DNA from: an uncultured Collinsella sp.
Lineage (GTDB): Bacteria; Actinomycetota; Coriobacteriia; Coriobacteriales; Coriobacteriaceae
Reading direction: 5' to 3'
DNA length: 64,000 nucleotides
Assembly: GCA_937982065.1 (NCBI GenBank)
Contig: CALJMO010000016.1
Location: 109,431 to 173,430, forward strand
In this document: piece after piece, positions 9,568-17,509 of the stretch
Layout: each line of letters starts with the position of its first letter
Numbering within the stretch: the stretch's first letter is position 1
Program-made: the position numbers and the translations under genes
Notes under the pieces: model-generated
What the model saw: only the letters and a program-made list of their open reading frames with translations
Databases searched by the model: none
Told to the model about the DNA's origin: nothing

Positions 9568-10002
9568 CTACGAGAAGAAGAGGTCCAGCAGGGCCTCATC
9601 GTCATCGTCCTCATCGGCCGCGGCGCGATCCCAAACCTCAAGGTGGTCGTAGTTGCCCACAACCGTGACCTCGCGGTCGAGGTTCGCCTGTTTGCGGAGA
9701 GACTCGGAAAGACCGATACGACCGGCGCTGTCCACGTCCATCGACGTGGTGCGCTTGTTGATCGCCCTCATGAGCTTCTGGTCATTAATGTCACGCGGGT
9801 TAAAACCCTCGTGGCCCTCACGACCCGCGAAGAGTCCTTCGACCCACTTATCGAAGGCCTCGGCAGAGAACACGTACAGAGCATCGACATCCAGGGCTTT
9901 GAACACGCGAACGTGCTCTCCAAGCTCCTCGCGAAGGGGTGCAGGCAGGGATAGACGACCTTTTGCATCGAGATTGCGCTCGTATGCACCCGTCATTCCC
10001 AT
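9568..10002 (-). CDS. mraZ: MraZ, transcriptional regulator of the dcw operon
   Basis: MraZ is a ring-forming DNA-binding protein with two swapped-hairpin (AbrB-like) repeats that represses its own operon. The repeats are visible as YERNLDAKGRLSLPAPLRE and TTSMDVDSAGRIGLSESLRK. The ATG at 10002 is chosen over a GTG at 10008 because the AGGGGAGGG ribosome binding site sits 5 bases before the ATG and would abut the GTG. The C-terminus is acidic (DEDDDDEALLDLF). The upstream leader carries TGGGG repeats that resemble MraZ operators. Confidence 0.93.
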   Translation of the reverse strand: MGMTGAYERNLDAKGRLSLPAPLREELGEHVRVFKALDVDALYVFSAEAFDKWVEGLFAGREGHEGFNPRDINDQKLMRAINKRTTSMDVDSAGRIGLSESLRKQANLDREVTVVGNYDHLEVWDRAAADEDDDDEALLDLFFS

Positions 10003-10040
10003 GTGCACCCTCCCCTCGGTTACTCAGATGGCACGTACGC

Positions 10041-10145
10041 GGGGAACCACCCCGCCTGTCGACGTCATCAATAATATGGGGAACCGCCCCATTTTTCAAC
10101 ACCTTTCCCCACCCCTTCCCCCACCCCGCCCCACCACTCCACCCA
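10041..10145 (-). promoter_or_regulatory. Candidate MraZ operator (TGGGG repeats) and paired GGGGyGGTTCCCC boxes
   Basis: Read on the minus strand, 10145-10100 carries four TGGG(G/T) units at 10-12 bp spacing, as expected for MraZ, which binds TGGGN-type repeats one helical turn apart. Closer to the gene are two copies of GGGGyGGTTCCCC (plus-strand positions 10041-10053 and 10077-10089), 36 bp apart. Each is an imperfect palindrome. The MraZ assignment follows known family behaviour; the role of the two boxes is unknown. Confidence 0.5.
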
Positions 10146-10166
10146 CCATATATTGCAAAACACCCC

Positions 10167-10201
10167 CGAGCATATGTTCGAAAACACAATATGTTGTGTT
10201 T
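10167..10201. promoter_or_regulatory. LexA-like box and adjacent 20-bp palindrome upstream of mraZ
   Basis: The sequence CGAGCATATGTTCGA at 10167-10181 differs by one base from the actinobacterial LexA core CGAAC-N4-GTTCG. One base further begins AAACACAA-TATG-TTGTGTTT (10182-10201), an inverted repeat with 8-base arms. Both lie in the long leader or promoter region of the division operon. Occupancy by LexA is an inference from sequence only. Confidence 0.45.
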
Positions 10202-10241
10202 GCAGCAAAGGCGTGATGCCACCTGTAGAACCACGCCCGCG

Positions 10242-10270
10242 AACCTCAACCTTCAAGTTGACCTTGAGGC
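10242..10270. promoter_or_regulatory. Palindromic MerR-like operator upstream of mraZ
   Basis: Minus-strand GCCTCAAGGTCAACTTGA followed by AGGTTGAGG forms an overlapping palindrome. Its first 18 bases match the site upstream of the coiled-coil wall protein (GCCTCAAGTTTAACTTGA at 52684-52701) at 16 positions. A TACAGG hexamer 15 bases downstream could be the mraZ -10. CCTCAAGTTNACTTGAGG-type palindromes are typical of MerR-family regulators; the actual protein is not identified here. Confidence 0.45.
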
Positions 10271-10370
10271 GATTTTTACGTCCCTTTACACGCCGTTCAC
10301 ATCGCCCCCAAACTCCCCCACCCACGACACACACGGCCCACCACCGCGTCGGTGTCTGGCGAAAAATGGA

Positions 10371-10426
10371 ACGGGCCCCAGATTGCCCATGCGCGCAAAA
10401 GTGCGTCTCAGCAATCTGGGGCCCGT
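10371..10426 (-). terminator. Terminator after xerD, 16-bp perfect stem
   Basis: The arms ACGGGCCCCAGATTGC (10371-10386) and its exact complement (10411-10426) enclose a loop with its own small CGCA/TGCG stem. On the minus strand the stem is followed by CATTTTT. It separates xerD from the mraZ promoter region. Confidence 0.8.
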
Positions 10427-10464
10427 CCCCTTTAATATTTATAAATATGCAGGTCAGCGAGGTG

Positions 10465-11409
10465 CTAGCGATGTGCCAGCGGATGCGCCGCCAGATAGAC
10501 CTCGGTCAGTTGCGTGCGATCGACATGCGTGTAGACCTGCGTGGTCGAGATATCGGCATGGCCCAAAATCTCCTGCAGCACACGCAAGTCGGCACCGCCC
10601 GCGAGCATGTGGGTGGCAAAGGAGTGGCGCAAGGTATGGGGATGGAGCCCCACCAGCCCCACCTGGCGCCCATACCGCTCGCATATCGCATGCACGGCCT
10701 GGCGCGACAGGCGACGTCCGTTCTTATTTAAAAAGACCGCCGAGGTCTCCGTCCCGTGAGCATGGGCGGCCAGGAGAGTGCGCCCATCACCTATATAGTG
10801 TGTCAGGGCACGCGCCGCGCTTCCCACCAACGGGGCCAGACGCTCCTTGGAGCCCTTACCGCGCACCAGGACAAACCCGTCATCGATATGGATGATATCG
10901 CCCACATCGAGCCCAACCAGCTCACTCACGCGCAAGCCACAACCGTAAAGCACTTCCAAGATGGCATGATCGCGCAGTCCCATCTCGCCTTCGGGAAAGT
11001 CTTGATCGAGCAGCGCCGAGACATCCTCCACTGAAAGGTATTCCGGCAGGCGATCTGCCTTTTTGGGCAGGCGCAACGCCGCCGTTGGATTTTGGGCCAC
11101 AGCCCCATCGCGCACCAAAAAGGCATGCAGGCCCTTCACGGCCGCAAGCGCACGCTCCACCGAGGCATCGGAATAGCCCCCATCGCGACGGTCGGCGACA
11201 AAGACCTCCACGACCTGACGGGTCACCTCTTCAAAAGACACAATACCCGCCCGCTCCAGATAGGCGCAGTACGTCGTCAGGTCACGACGATAGGCCGCAA
11301 TCGTGTTGCGCGCCAAACCCCGCTCGACCGCGAGGTAATCGAGATACTCCCCCGCCGCCACGGCGAGCGACGAGGGAGTAGCTTCGGTATGTTCCTTATT
11401 CGCCGGCAC
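10465..11409 (-). CDS. xerD: XerD-like tyrosine recombinase
   Basis: This is a site-specific recombinase of the XerC/D type that resolves chromosome dimers at dif with a partner Xer protein. It has an N-terminal SAM-like core-binding domain (YLDYLAVERGLARNTIAAYRRDL) and a C-terminal catalytic domain with all catalytic residues: Arg in GLRVSELV, Lys in GKGSKE, HTLRH, LGHADISTTQ and the Tyr in VYTHV. The frame is open far upstream into pyrG, but GTG at 11409, overlapping the pyrG stop, gives 314 residues, the normal family size. No phage genes adjoin it, so a housekeeping role is likely. Confidence 0.88.
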   Translation of the reverse strand: MPANKEHTEATPSSLAVAAGEYLDYLAVERGLARNTIAAYRRDLTTYCAYLERAGIVSFEEVTRQVVEVFVADRRDGGYSDASVERALAAVKGLHAFLVRDGAVAQNPTAALRLPKKADRLPEYLSVEDVSALLDQDFPEGEMGLRDHAILEVLYGCGLRVSELVGLDVGDIIHIDDGFVLVRGKGSKERLAPLVGSAARALTHYIGDGRTLLAAHAHGTETSAVFLNKNGRRLSRQAVHAICERYGRQVGLVGLHPHTLRHSFATHMLAGGADLRVLQEILGHADISTTQVYTHVDRTQLTEVYLAAHPLAHR

Positions 11410-11411
11410 CC

Positions 11412-13073
11412 TTAGTCCGTAGCGAGGTTCATGGGCGTCACCTGCAGACGGTCGACACCCTCGTGCTGGCCGATCGAAGCGCGCACGAACTCGCGGAACA
11501 GCGGCTGCGGGTTGGTCGGGCGGCTCTTGAACTCGGGATGAGCCTGGGTTGCCACATACCACGGATGCACGTCGCGCGGCAGCTCGACCATCTCGACCAG
11601 GCGCTCGTCGGGCGACAGACCCGAGATAACCAAGCCGGCGTTCTCGAGCTGGTCACGGAAGGCGTTGTTGAACTCAAAGCGATGGCGGTGACGCTCGTAG
11701 ACGAGCTCCTCGCCATATGCCTCGCGAGCAAGGGTATCGGCGGCGAGCTTGCACGGATAGGCGCCCAGGCGCATGGTGCCGCCCTTCTCGGTCACGTCCT
11801 CCTGCGAGCTCATCAGATCGATGACGCTAAACGGGCCGTCCGGATCGAACTCAGAGGAGCTGGCGCCGGCAAGGCCGACGACGTTGCGGGCGAACTCGCA
11901 CACGGCCACCTGCATACCCAGGCAAATGCCCAGATACGGAATCTTGTGCTCACGGGCAAACTCGGCCGCGAGGATCTTGCCCTCCAGGGCGCGCTTACCA
12001 AAGCCGCCGGGGACCAGGATGCCCGAGGCGTCGCCCAGAACCTCGGAGACATTCTGCTCGTCGAGGCTCTCGCCGTCGACCAGCTGGACGTCCACATGGC
12101 GATCGTAGAAGACGCCCGCATGATGCAGGGCCTCGATAACCGACAGGTACGCATCGGGCAGCTGCGTGTACTTGCCCACGACGGCGATCTTCACCTTGTC
12201 GGCATGATGGTTGGCGCGATTCTGTTTGCGCAGGAACTCGTTCCACTCGCTCATGTCGCGCTCACGCGGGTCCAGACCAAGGCGCTCGCAAATGCGCAGG
12301 TCAAAGTCCTGCTCGGCAAGCAGCTGCGGAACATCGTAAATGCTCGCGCAGTCCTCGTTGGTAAAGACACAATCGGTGTCGACGTCGCAGAAGCTTGCGA
12401 TCTTTCCGCGGATAGCGTCATCGATATGGTGGTCGGAGCGCAGCACGATGATATCGGGCTGGATGCCAAAGCTGCGGAGCTCCTTGACGGAATGCTGCGT
12501 GGGCTTGGTCTTGACCTCGTGGGCGGCGGCGATATAGGGAACGAGCGACACGTGGATGTAGCAGACGTTCTCGGGGCCGGCCTCCTTGCGGTACTGACGG
12601 ATGGCCTCGACAAACGGTTGGGACTCGATGTCGCCGATCGTGCCGCCCAGCTCGGTGATGACTACATCGGAGCCGGTCTGCTCCTCGATGCGGCGGAACT
12701 TGTCCTTAATGGCATTGGTGACGTGAGGAATCACCTGCACGGTACCGCCCAAAAAGTCGCCGCGACGCTCGCGGGCGATCAAGCTCTTATAGATGGCGCC
12801 GGTCGTAAAGTTGGAATCGCGGGTCAGGTTCTCATCAATAAAGCGCTCGTAATGACCCAGGTCCAGGTCGGACTCGTAACCATCCTCGGTAACGAAGACC
12901 TCACCATGCTGGAAGGGGCTCATGGTACCGGGGTCGACGTTCAGATACGGATCGGCCTTCTGCATCGTTACTTTGTAGCCACGCGACTTGAGCAGACGGC
13001 CCAGCGAGGCCGCGGTGATACCCTTGCCCAAGGACGAAACCACGCCACCGGTTACGAACACATGCTTGGTCAT
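11412..13073 (-). CDS. pyrG: PyrG, CTP synthase
   Basis: PyrG aminates UTP to CTP using glutamine and ATP. The 553-residue protein has the N-terminal synthetase domain (FVTGGVVSSLGKGI, DPYLNVDPGTMSPFQHGEVFV, ELGGTIGDIES) and the C-terminal class I glutamine amidotransferase with the nucleophile in GICLGMQVAV near residue 383 and the late AQAHPEFKSRP. It overlaps xerD at its 3' end. A TTGCGA hexamer at 13150-13160 and a TATTAC about 17 bases downstream may form its promoter. Confidence 0.96.
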   Translation of the reverse strand: MTKHVFVTGGVVSSLGKGITAASLGRLLKSRGYKVTMQKADPYLNVDPGTMSPFQHGEVFVTEDGYESDLDLGHYERFIDENLTRDSNFTTGAIYKSLIARERRGDFLGGTVQVIPHVTNAIKDKFRRIEEQTGSDVVITELGGTIGDIESQPFVEAIRQYRKEAGPENVCYIHVSLVPYIAAAHEVKTKPTQHSVKELRSFGIQPDIIVLRSDHHIDDAIRGKIASFCDVDTDCVFTNEDCASIYDVPQLLAEQDFDLRICERLGLDPRERDMSEWNEFLRKQNRANHHADKVKIAVVGKYTQLPDAYLSVIEALHHAGVFYDRHVDVQLVDGESLDEQNVSEVLGDASGILVPGGFGKRALEGKILAAEFAREHKIPYLGICLGMQVAVCEFARNVVGLAGASSSEFDPDGPFSVIDLMSSQEDVTEKGGTMRLGAYPCKLAADTLAREAYGEELVYERHRHRFEFNNAFRDQLENAGLVISGLSPDERLVEMVELPRDVHPWYVATQAHPEFKSRPTNPQPLFREFVRASIGQHEGVDRLQVTPMNLATD

Positions 13074-13196
13074 ATTGAGTTACCTGCGCTTCCCGTAGAA
13101 GTTGTTTATCCACATCTTACGGGTCTTCATTGTAATACTCGCGCCGCGGACCGTTCGCAATTTTTCTCGCGTGCGATTGCATTTCTCAATCTTGAA

Positions 13197-13227
13197 ACAA
13201 AACGCCGCCCGGTTTCCCAGGCGGCGT
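13197..13227 (-). terminator. Rho-independent terminator after the winged-helix gene
   Basis: CGCCGCC and GGCGGCG pair across a 10-base loop, and on the minus strand the hairpin runs into TTTTGTTT. It ends the small regulator transcript before the pyrG promoter. Confidence 0.8.
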
Positions 13228-13251
13228 CGCTGTGGCAAGGGTTACATGCTG

Positions 13252-13590
13252 CTATCGATCAGCAACCTCGTCCTCAAGCATTTCTTGAACGAGCATGCCG
13301 GTACGGACGCCCTCAAGATACCACTCGCCACGTTCGGTGAGGCAAATGCCATTTGCAAGCTGACCGCCGTCGTCGCTATAACGCGAGACGACATCAATCA
13401 TGCCTTCGGAATCCAAGCGATCGATTGCGGCGCGGACACGATACGGCGAAACCCCCACGCGCTCGGCAAGCGTTTTGCGCGAGAAACCATACGGCCCGCC
13501 ATTGTCTTCGGTTTGCTGGTCGATCTCCATCAACACCAGCACTTCGACACGCTTCATATCGTTGACACTCGCACGACCCTTGCCCGCCAT
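13252..13590 (-). CDS. Small winged-helix DNA-binding protein
   Basis: The 112-residue protein has a helix-turn-helix in YGFSRKTLAERVGVSPYRVR, followed by AAIDRLDSEGMIDVV and a wing-like segment (SDDGGQLANGICLTERGEWYL). This resembles small MarR/PadR-type regulators, but no family can be named. The ATG at 13590 is preferred because GAGGAGG lies 5 bases upstream; the frame also extends to 13644. It is monocistronic, with its own terminator and a possible TACAAT -10 near 13710. Its target is unknown. Confidence 0.75.
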   Translation of the reverse strand: MAGKGRASVNDMKRVEVLVLMEIDQQTEDNGGPYGFSRKTLAERVGVSPYRVRAAIDRLDSEGMIDVVSRYSDDGGQLANGICLTERGEWYLEGVRTGMLVQEMLEDEVADR

Positions 13591-13781
13591 AGCAGCCTCC
13601 TCAAACCGAGCACGAGCATCTAACGCGCCGTGCGCGACCGACACACCTCACGATGGCAGGTAATATCCATCATGCGGCATCCCGCTAAGGATGAAACAGT
13701 TACGGTTATTGTATACCGCTCAAATTGTTTCTAGGCAGGTAAACAGCTATTTTTCGCCGAAATAGGCGCTTTATTGATCAA

Positions 13782-13815
13782 AAAGCCGTACCGGGCGCTA
13801 ACCCGATACGGCCAA
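13782..13815 (-). terminator. Terminator after the DUF1846 gene
   Basis: GCCGTACCGGG and CCCGATACGGC pair with one mismatch across a 6-base loop. On the minus strand a run of five T residues follows immediately. Confidence 0.85.
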
Positions 13816-13846
13816 AATGCAATGCAATTACCGCGGTGCTTCAAAC

Positions 13847-15328
13847 TTAGCGATGGAAGAAACCGCGGCGCTCAAACTTGGGCTCGCAGCACACGTTGAT
13901 ACCCAGTTTGCGCAGTACCGTCTCGTCCGTCGGCGAGATGATCACGCTAAAGAAGGCATCGCAACCGCGCAGCTGCTCCAGGCCCGAAAGGACGCGAGCG
14001 GCCGTCTCACTCGTGGCCGAGGTGATCGACAGCGCCATAAGCGTCTCGTCGGTGTGGAGGCGCGGGTTTTTGCTTCCCAGGAAATGCGTCTTGAGCTTGC
14101 TGATGGGCTCGATCGCCTCATCGCTAATGACCTCGAGCTCAAGGTCGACGCCCGAGACATGCTTGAGGGCGTTCATAATGAGCGAACTTGCGGCGCCCAG
14201 GCGCGTGGAGGTCTTACCGGTCACCACGGAGCCATCGGGCATGACCATGGCACCCACGGGACCACCCGTCAGCTGCTCCCTGGTGAGGGCCGCCGAGCGC
14301 GCCGGTGAGTAGTTCTTATCGATGCCGGCTTTCTTCATAATAATCTTGAGACGGTCGACTTGCTCATCGCCCACGCCGGTACGGCGCACATTTTCGACCG
14401 CGGTAAAGTAGCGGCGGACGATCTCCATCTTGGAAGCGTCGCGGCAGGCATCGTCATCGGTGATGGCAAAGCCGACCATATTGACGCCCATGTCCGTAGG
14501 GCTCTGGTAGGGGCTCTTGCCCAAGATCTTTTCCATCAGGGCACGGACTACCGGGAAGGCCTCGACGTCGCGGTTGTAGTTGACCGTGGTCTTGTTGTAG
14601 GCCTCAAGGTGGAACGAATCGATGATATTGGCGTCGTCGAGGTCAGCCGTGGCGGCCTCGTAGGCAATATTGACCGGATGCGTCAGAGGAAGATTCCAGA
14701 CCGGGAAGGTCTCGAACTTGGCATAGCCGGCGGCGGTACCGTGCTTATGCTCGTGATACAGCTGCGAGAGGCAAGTGGCGAGCTTGCCCGAGCCGGGGCC
14801 GGGTGCCGTCACGACAACGAGTGGACGCGTGGTCTCGACAAACTCGTTCTTGCCGTAGCCTTCGTCAGAAACGATCAGATCGACATCGTGCGGATACCCC
14901 TCGATGGGATAGTGCAGCTTGGCGGGAATGCCGAGCGCGTTCAGGCGATTGCGGAACACATCGGCGGCGGGCTGGCCGGCGTACTGGGTGATGACCACGG
15001 CCGCGACGGCAAAGCCGTTGCCGCGGAACAGGTCAACCAGGCGCAGCACATCCTCGTCATAGGTAATGCCAAGGTCACCACGAGCCTTGTTTTTCTCGAT
15101 GTGGTTCGCGTTGATCGCGATGATAACCTCGACATCGTCGGCGATGCTCTTGAGCATGCGGAACTTGCTGTCCGGTTCAAAACCCGGCAGCACGCGGCTC
15201 GCATGATAGTCATCGAACAGCTTACCGCCAAACTCCAAATAGAGCTTGCCACCAAACTGCGAGATGCGCTCCTTAATGTGAGCAGCCTGCAGCTCGATAT
15301 ACTTCGCGTTGTCGAAACCCTGGCGCAT
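13847..15328 (-). CDS. DUF1846 domain-containing protein
   Basis: This 493-residue soluble protein matches the DUF1846 family found in Firmicutes and Actinobacteria. A P-loop-like VVVTAPGPGSGKLATC sits near residue 165, with conserved ETFPVWNLPLTHPVNIAYEAATADL and SPTDMGVNMVGFAI. The family is thought to bind nucleotides, but its reaction is unsettled. The ATG at 15328 has GGGAG 6 bases upstream; the frame stays open to 15352. It has its own terminator and no functionally linked neighbours. Confidence 0.85.
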   Translation of the reverse strand: MRQGFDNAKYIELQAAHIKERISQFGGKLYLEFGGKLFDDYHASRVLPGFEPDSKFRMLKSIADDVEVIIAINANHIEKNKARGDLGITYDEDVLRLVDLFRGNGFAVAAVVITQYAGQPAADVFRNRLNALGIPAKLHYPIEGYPHDVDLIVSDEGYGKNEFVETTRPLVVVTAPGPGSGKLATCLSQLYHEHKHGTAAGYAKFETFPVWNLPLTHPVNIAYEAATADLDDANIIDSFHLEAYNKTTVNYNRDVEAFPVVRALMEKILGKSPYQSPTDMGVNMVGFAITDDDACRDASKMEIVRRYFTAVENVRRTGVGDEQVDRLKIIMKKAGIDKNYSPARSAALTREQLTGGPVGAMVMPDGSVVTGKTSTRLGAASSLIMNALKHVSGVDLELEVISDEAIEPISKLKTHFLGSKNPRLHTDETLMALSITSATSETAARVLSGLEQLRGCDAFFSVIISPTDETVLRKLGINVCCEPKFERRGFFHR

Positions 15329-15602
15329 GTATGGCTCCCGTCCCGTTTCCAATTAATGTTCTAGGCGATTATAACGGAGCCCGCCCTCCCCGATACCCAG
15401 ACCATCAACAGGCACCAACCAAACACGCCCACCGCAACCACCGGGGACCCGGGGTAGATCATTTGGGACGGGAAACAAGGCACTCAGCACCAACAATGAA
15501 AACGTCACAGGCAAAGCCAAAGCCAGCGAACGGGCACCAGAGCGAGCAAGCTACCCCCTGCACCAACAATGGCAGCGCCGCAGGTGGAGCAAAAGTCAGC
15601 GA
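15329..15602. other. Non-coding stretch with a degenerate 45-bp direct repeat
   Basis: No convincing gene is present. Two imperfect copies of a roughly 45-bp unit start with GCACCAACAATG at 15487 and 15560 and end with AGCGA, giving a 73-bp period. They lie directly beside the stem-loop element at 15603-15712. Confidence 0.5.
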
Positions 15603-15712
15603 GCGACGTCCAGGACGTACAAGTTGGCATGAAAAAGGCAAGGCATAGGCCTTTTGGTCATGCCTTGCCTTTTGAATGACAAATTGTCGTCCTGGGCGGC
15701 GCGCAGCGTCGA
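15603..15712 (-). repeat. Structured stem-loop element, family E2 (divergent copy)
   Basis: The inner arms AAAAGGCAAGGCAT (15633-15646) and its complement (15660-15673) are perfect, and outer arms CCAGGACG/CGTCCTGG close the element. On the minus strand it shares with the copy at 63843 the block TCGACGCTGC, a GGCATGACCAnAAGG-type inner hairpin and TTTCAyGyCAmCTTG, while the outer arms differ but stay complementary. It may also terminate transcription in both directions. Confidence 0.6.
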
Positions 15713-15715
15713 CTG

Positions 15716-15818
15716 GTTGCGCGGTTCGTAGAACCGCGCAACATAAGTGCGCCCCCTCCCGCGCACGGAACGGAAGGGGGCTAAAGGTAGGAGTCTACCG
15801 GTGGGTTGACCCCACCGG
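15716..15818. repeat. Three successive hairpins after the YfcC transporter
   Basis: A 12-bp perfect stem with a 3-base loop occupies 15716-15742. GCCCCCT/AGGGGGC arms lie at 15751-15757 and 15775-15781. CCGGTGGG/CCCACCGG lies at 15798-15818. None has a clear U-run, so they may protect the 3' end of the transporter mRNA rather than terminate it. Confidence 0.55.
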
Positions 15819-15883
15819 ACAGACGATGACCAGGTGATCCTTTACAGGATCGTCAAGGTTTCCGTGGGGTACCCGTTGGGTAC

Positions 15884-17362
15884 TTAGATCAGCACGCAGG
15901 CGACGGTCAGGATGACGGCGCAGACGACGGAGAGAGCGACAATGAGCTTAAGGGCAAACTTGAGCCAGGTCGTCCACTCGATCTTGGCCAGGGCGAGACC
16001 GCCCATGATGGCGCCGGAGGTCGGGGTGAACAGGTTCACGACACCGATGGCGGCGGAGAAGATCATGACCATGACCTCGGGCGAGAAGCCGAGCTTAACA
16101 GCCAGCGGTCCCATGATGGGCATGGAGACGGTAGCCATACCAGAGGTCGAGGGGATCAGGAAGGACAGGCCGAAGTAGACCAGGAAGCTCATGGGAGCGA
16201 AGATCACGCCGGACAGGCCAGCCAGAGCATTGGCGGCAGCGTCGAGGACGAAGACGTCGAGGCCGGTGTTAGCCATGAGGACGGAGATACCACGGGCGAG
16301 GGCGATGACGAGAACAACGGACATCATGTCGGCAGCGCCGGTGATAAAGGTGTTAACGATCTGCTTCTCGGACAGGCCACCGATGATACCGATCAGGACG
16401 GCCATGAGGAAGAACCAGGTGGAAGCCTCGTCGAAGTACCACTGGCCAATGGGCAGGCCGGTGATCAGGGCAGACCAGCCCTGGACGACGGCGTTACCGT
16501 CGGCGTCGTAGACAGCGCCAGCGTCGAAGAAGTTAGCGACGCCCTCGTTGAGGTCGGCCAGCGGAATGAAGCCGACGATCATGACGACGAAGGTGAAGGC
16601 GAAGGCAATCAGAACACCCTTCTGACGACCGGTGAGCTTGACCTCCTTGTGGACCTCGGAAGCAGCCTTGCCGTGAGCCTCTTCGGCGTCCTTGAGCTCC
16701 TGCATCGACAGGATGGTGGAACCCTTGTCAGCCTTGACCTTCTTGGCGTAGCTCATCACGAAGAAGATGGACATAGCGGTAGTGACAATCCACAGGACGG
16801 CACCGAGGCCGATGATGATGGACTGGTTGACCTCAATGCCAACGCCGGTCAGAGCGTCGACGGCAGCGCCGACGGCGAACGGGTTAACCGTGGAGCCCAG
16901 GCAGCCGCAGCCAGCGCCGAGCAGGACGGTAGCAGCACCGACCATGGGGTCGAAGCCAGCGGCCATCATGGTAGCGGCGAGCAGGGCGTAGAAGGGAACG
17001 GTCTCCTCGCACATACCATAGGTGGTACCACCGAGGGAGAAGATGAGCATCAGCACGGGAATGAGCATAATCTCGTTGCCCTTAAGCTTCTGCACCAGAA
17101 CGGCGATGCCGTTGTCCAGGGCGCCGGTCTCGGTCATCATACCGAGGAAGCCGCCCAGGATCATAACGAAGAGGCAGACGGGCAGAGCGTCAGCGAAGCC
17201 CTTAATCGGGGCGGTGCAGAAATCGCTCAGACGGGCGGCAGTAACCGCGCCGCCGGACGTGCCGGAGACGATAACGGTAATCACTGCGACAATTGCCAGC
17301 AGAGCAAGAAGAATGGTGAACGATGAAGGCATACCGCGCTTTTTCTTAGCGGTCTCAGTCAT
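15884..17362 (-). CDS. YfcC-family transporter, probable arginine/ornithine exchanger
   Basis: This is a 492-residue polytopic inner-membrane protein of the YfcC/DcuC-like anaerobic carrier family. Family regions include MILGGFLGMMTETGALDNGI, EETVPFYALLAATMMAAGFDPM, GAGCGCLGSTVNPFAVG and FLIPSTSGMATVSMPIMGPLA. Some members encoded in arginine deiminase operons act as ArcD-type arginine/ornithine antiporters. The position directly after arcA and the carbamoyltransferase supports that role, but substrate is inferred. The ATG at 17362 is chosen because the GGGGGG site is 9 bases upstream; ATG at 17371 would abut it. Confidence 0.85.
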   Translation of the reverse strand: MTETAKKKRGMPSSFTILLALLAIVAVITVIVSGTSGGAVTAARLSDFCTAPIKGFADALPVCLFVMILGGFLGMMTETGALDNGIAVLVQKLKGNEIMLIPVLMLIFSLGGTTYGMCEETVPFYALLAATMMAAGFDPMVGAATVLLGAGCGCLGSTVNPFAVGAAVDALTGVGIEVNQSIIIGLGAVLWIVTTAMSIFFVMSYAKKVKADKGSTILSMQELKDAEEAHGKAASEVHKEVKLTGRQKGVLIAFAFTFVVMIVGFIPLADLNEGVANFFDAGAVYDADGNAVVQGWSALITGLPIGQWYFDEASTWFFLMAVLIGIIGGLSEKQIVNTFITGAADMMSVVLVIALARGISVLMANTGLDVFVLDAAANALAGLSGVIFAPMSFLVYFGLSFLIPSTSGMATVSMPIMGPLAVKLGFSPEVMVMIFSAAIGVVNLFTPTSGAIMGGLALAKIEWTTWLKFALKLIVALSVVCAVILTVACVLI

Positions 17363-17509
17363 AGTTCTCATCCCCCCTTCATAAATCATTTACTGATCTC
17401 GCCAGAAGCGGCTCTTCCGTGCCGTGCCTGCCGCTTGATGCGAGATTATTACCAGATAAAACCGCTCGGGGTGTGCAGCAATACACCCCGAGCGAGATGC
17501 TAGATGCTC

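Noticed and set aside
10465..11409. xerD as a phage or transposon integrase
   Set aside because: No attachment repeats or phage genes nearby; size and motifs are those of the housekeeping enzyme.
11463..13340. A 625-codon frame antisense to pyrG
   Set aside because: No recognisable domain; pyrG on the opposite strand is complete and canonical.
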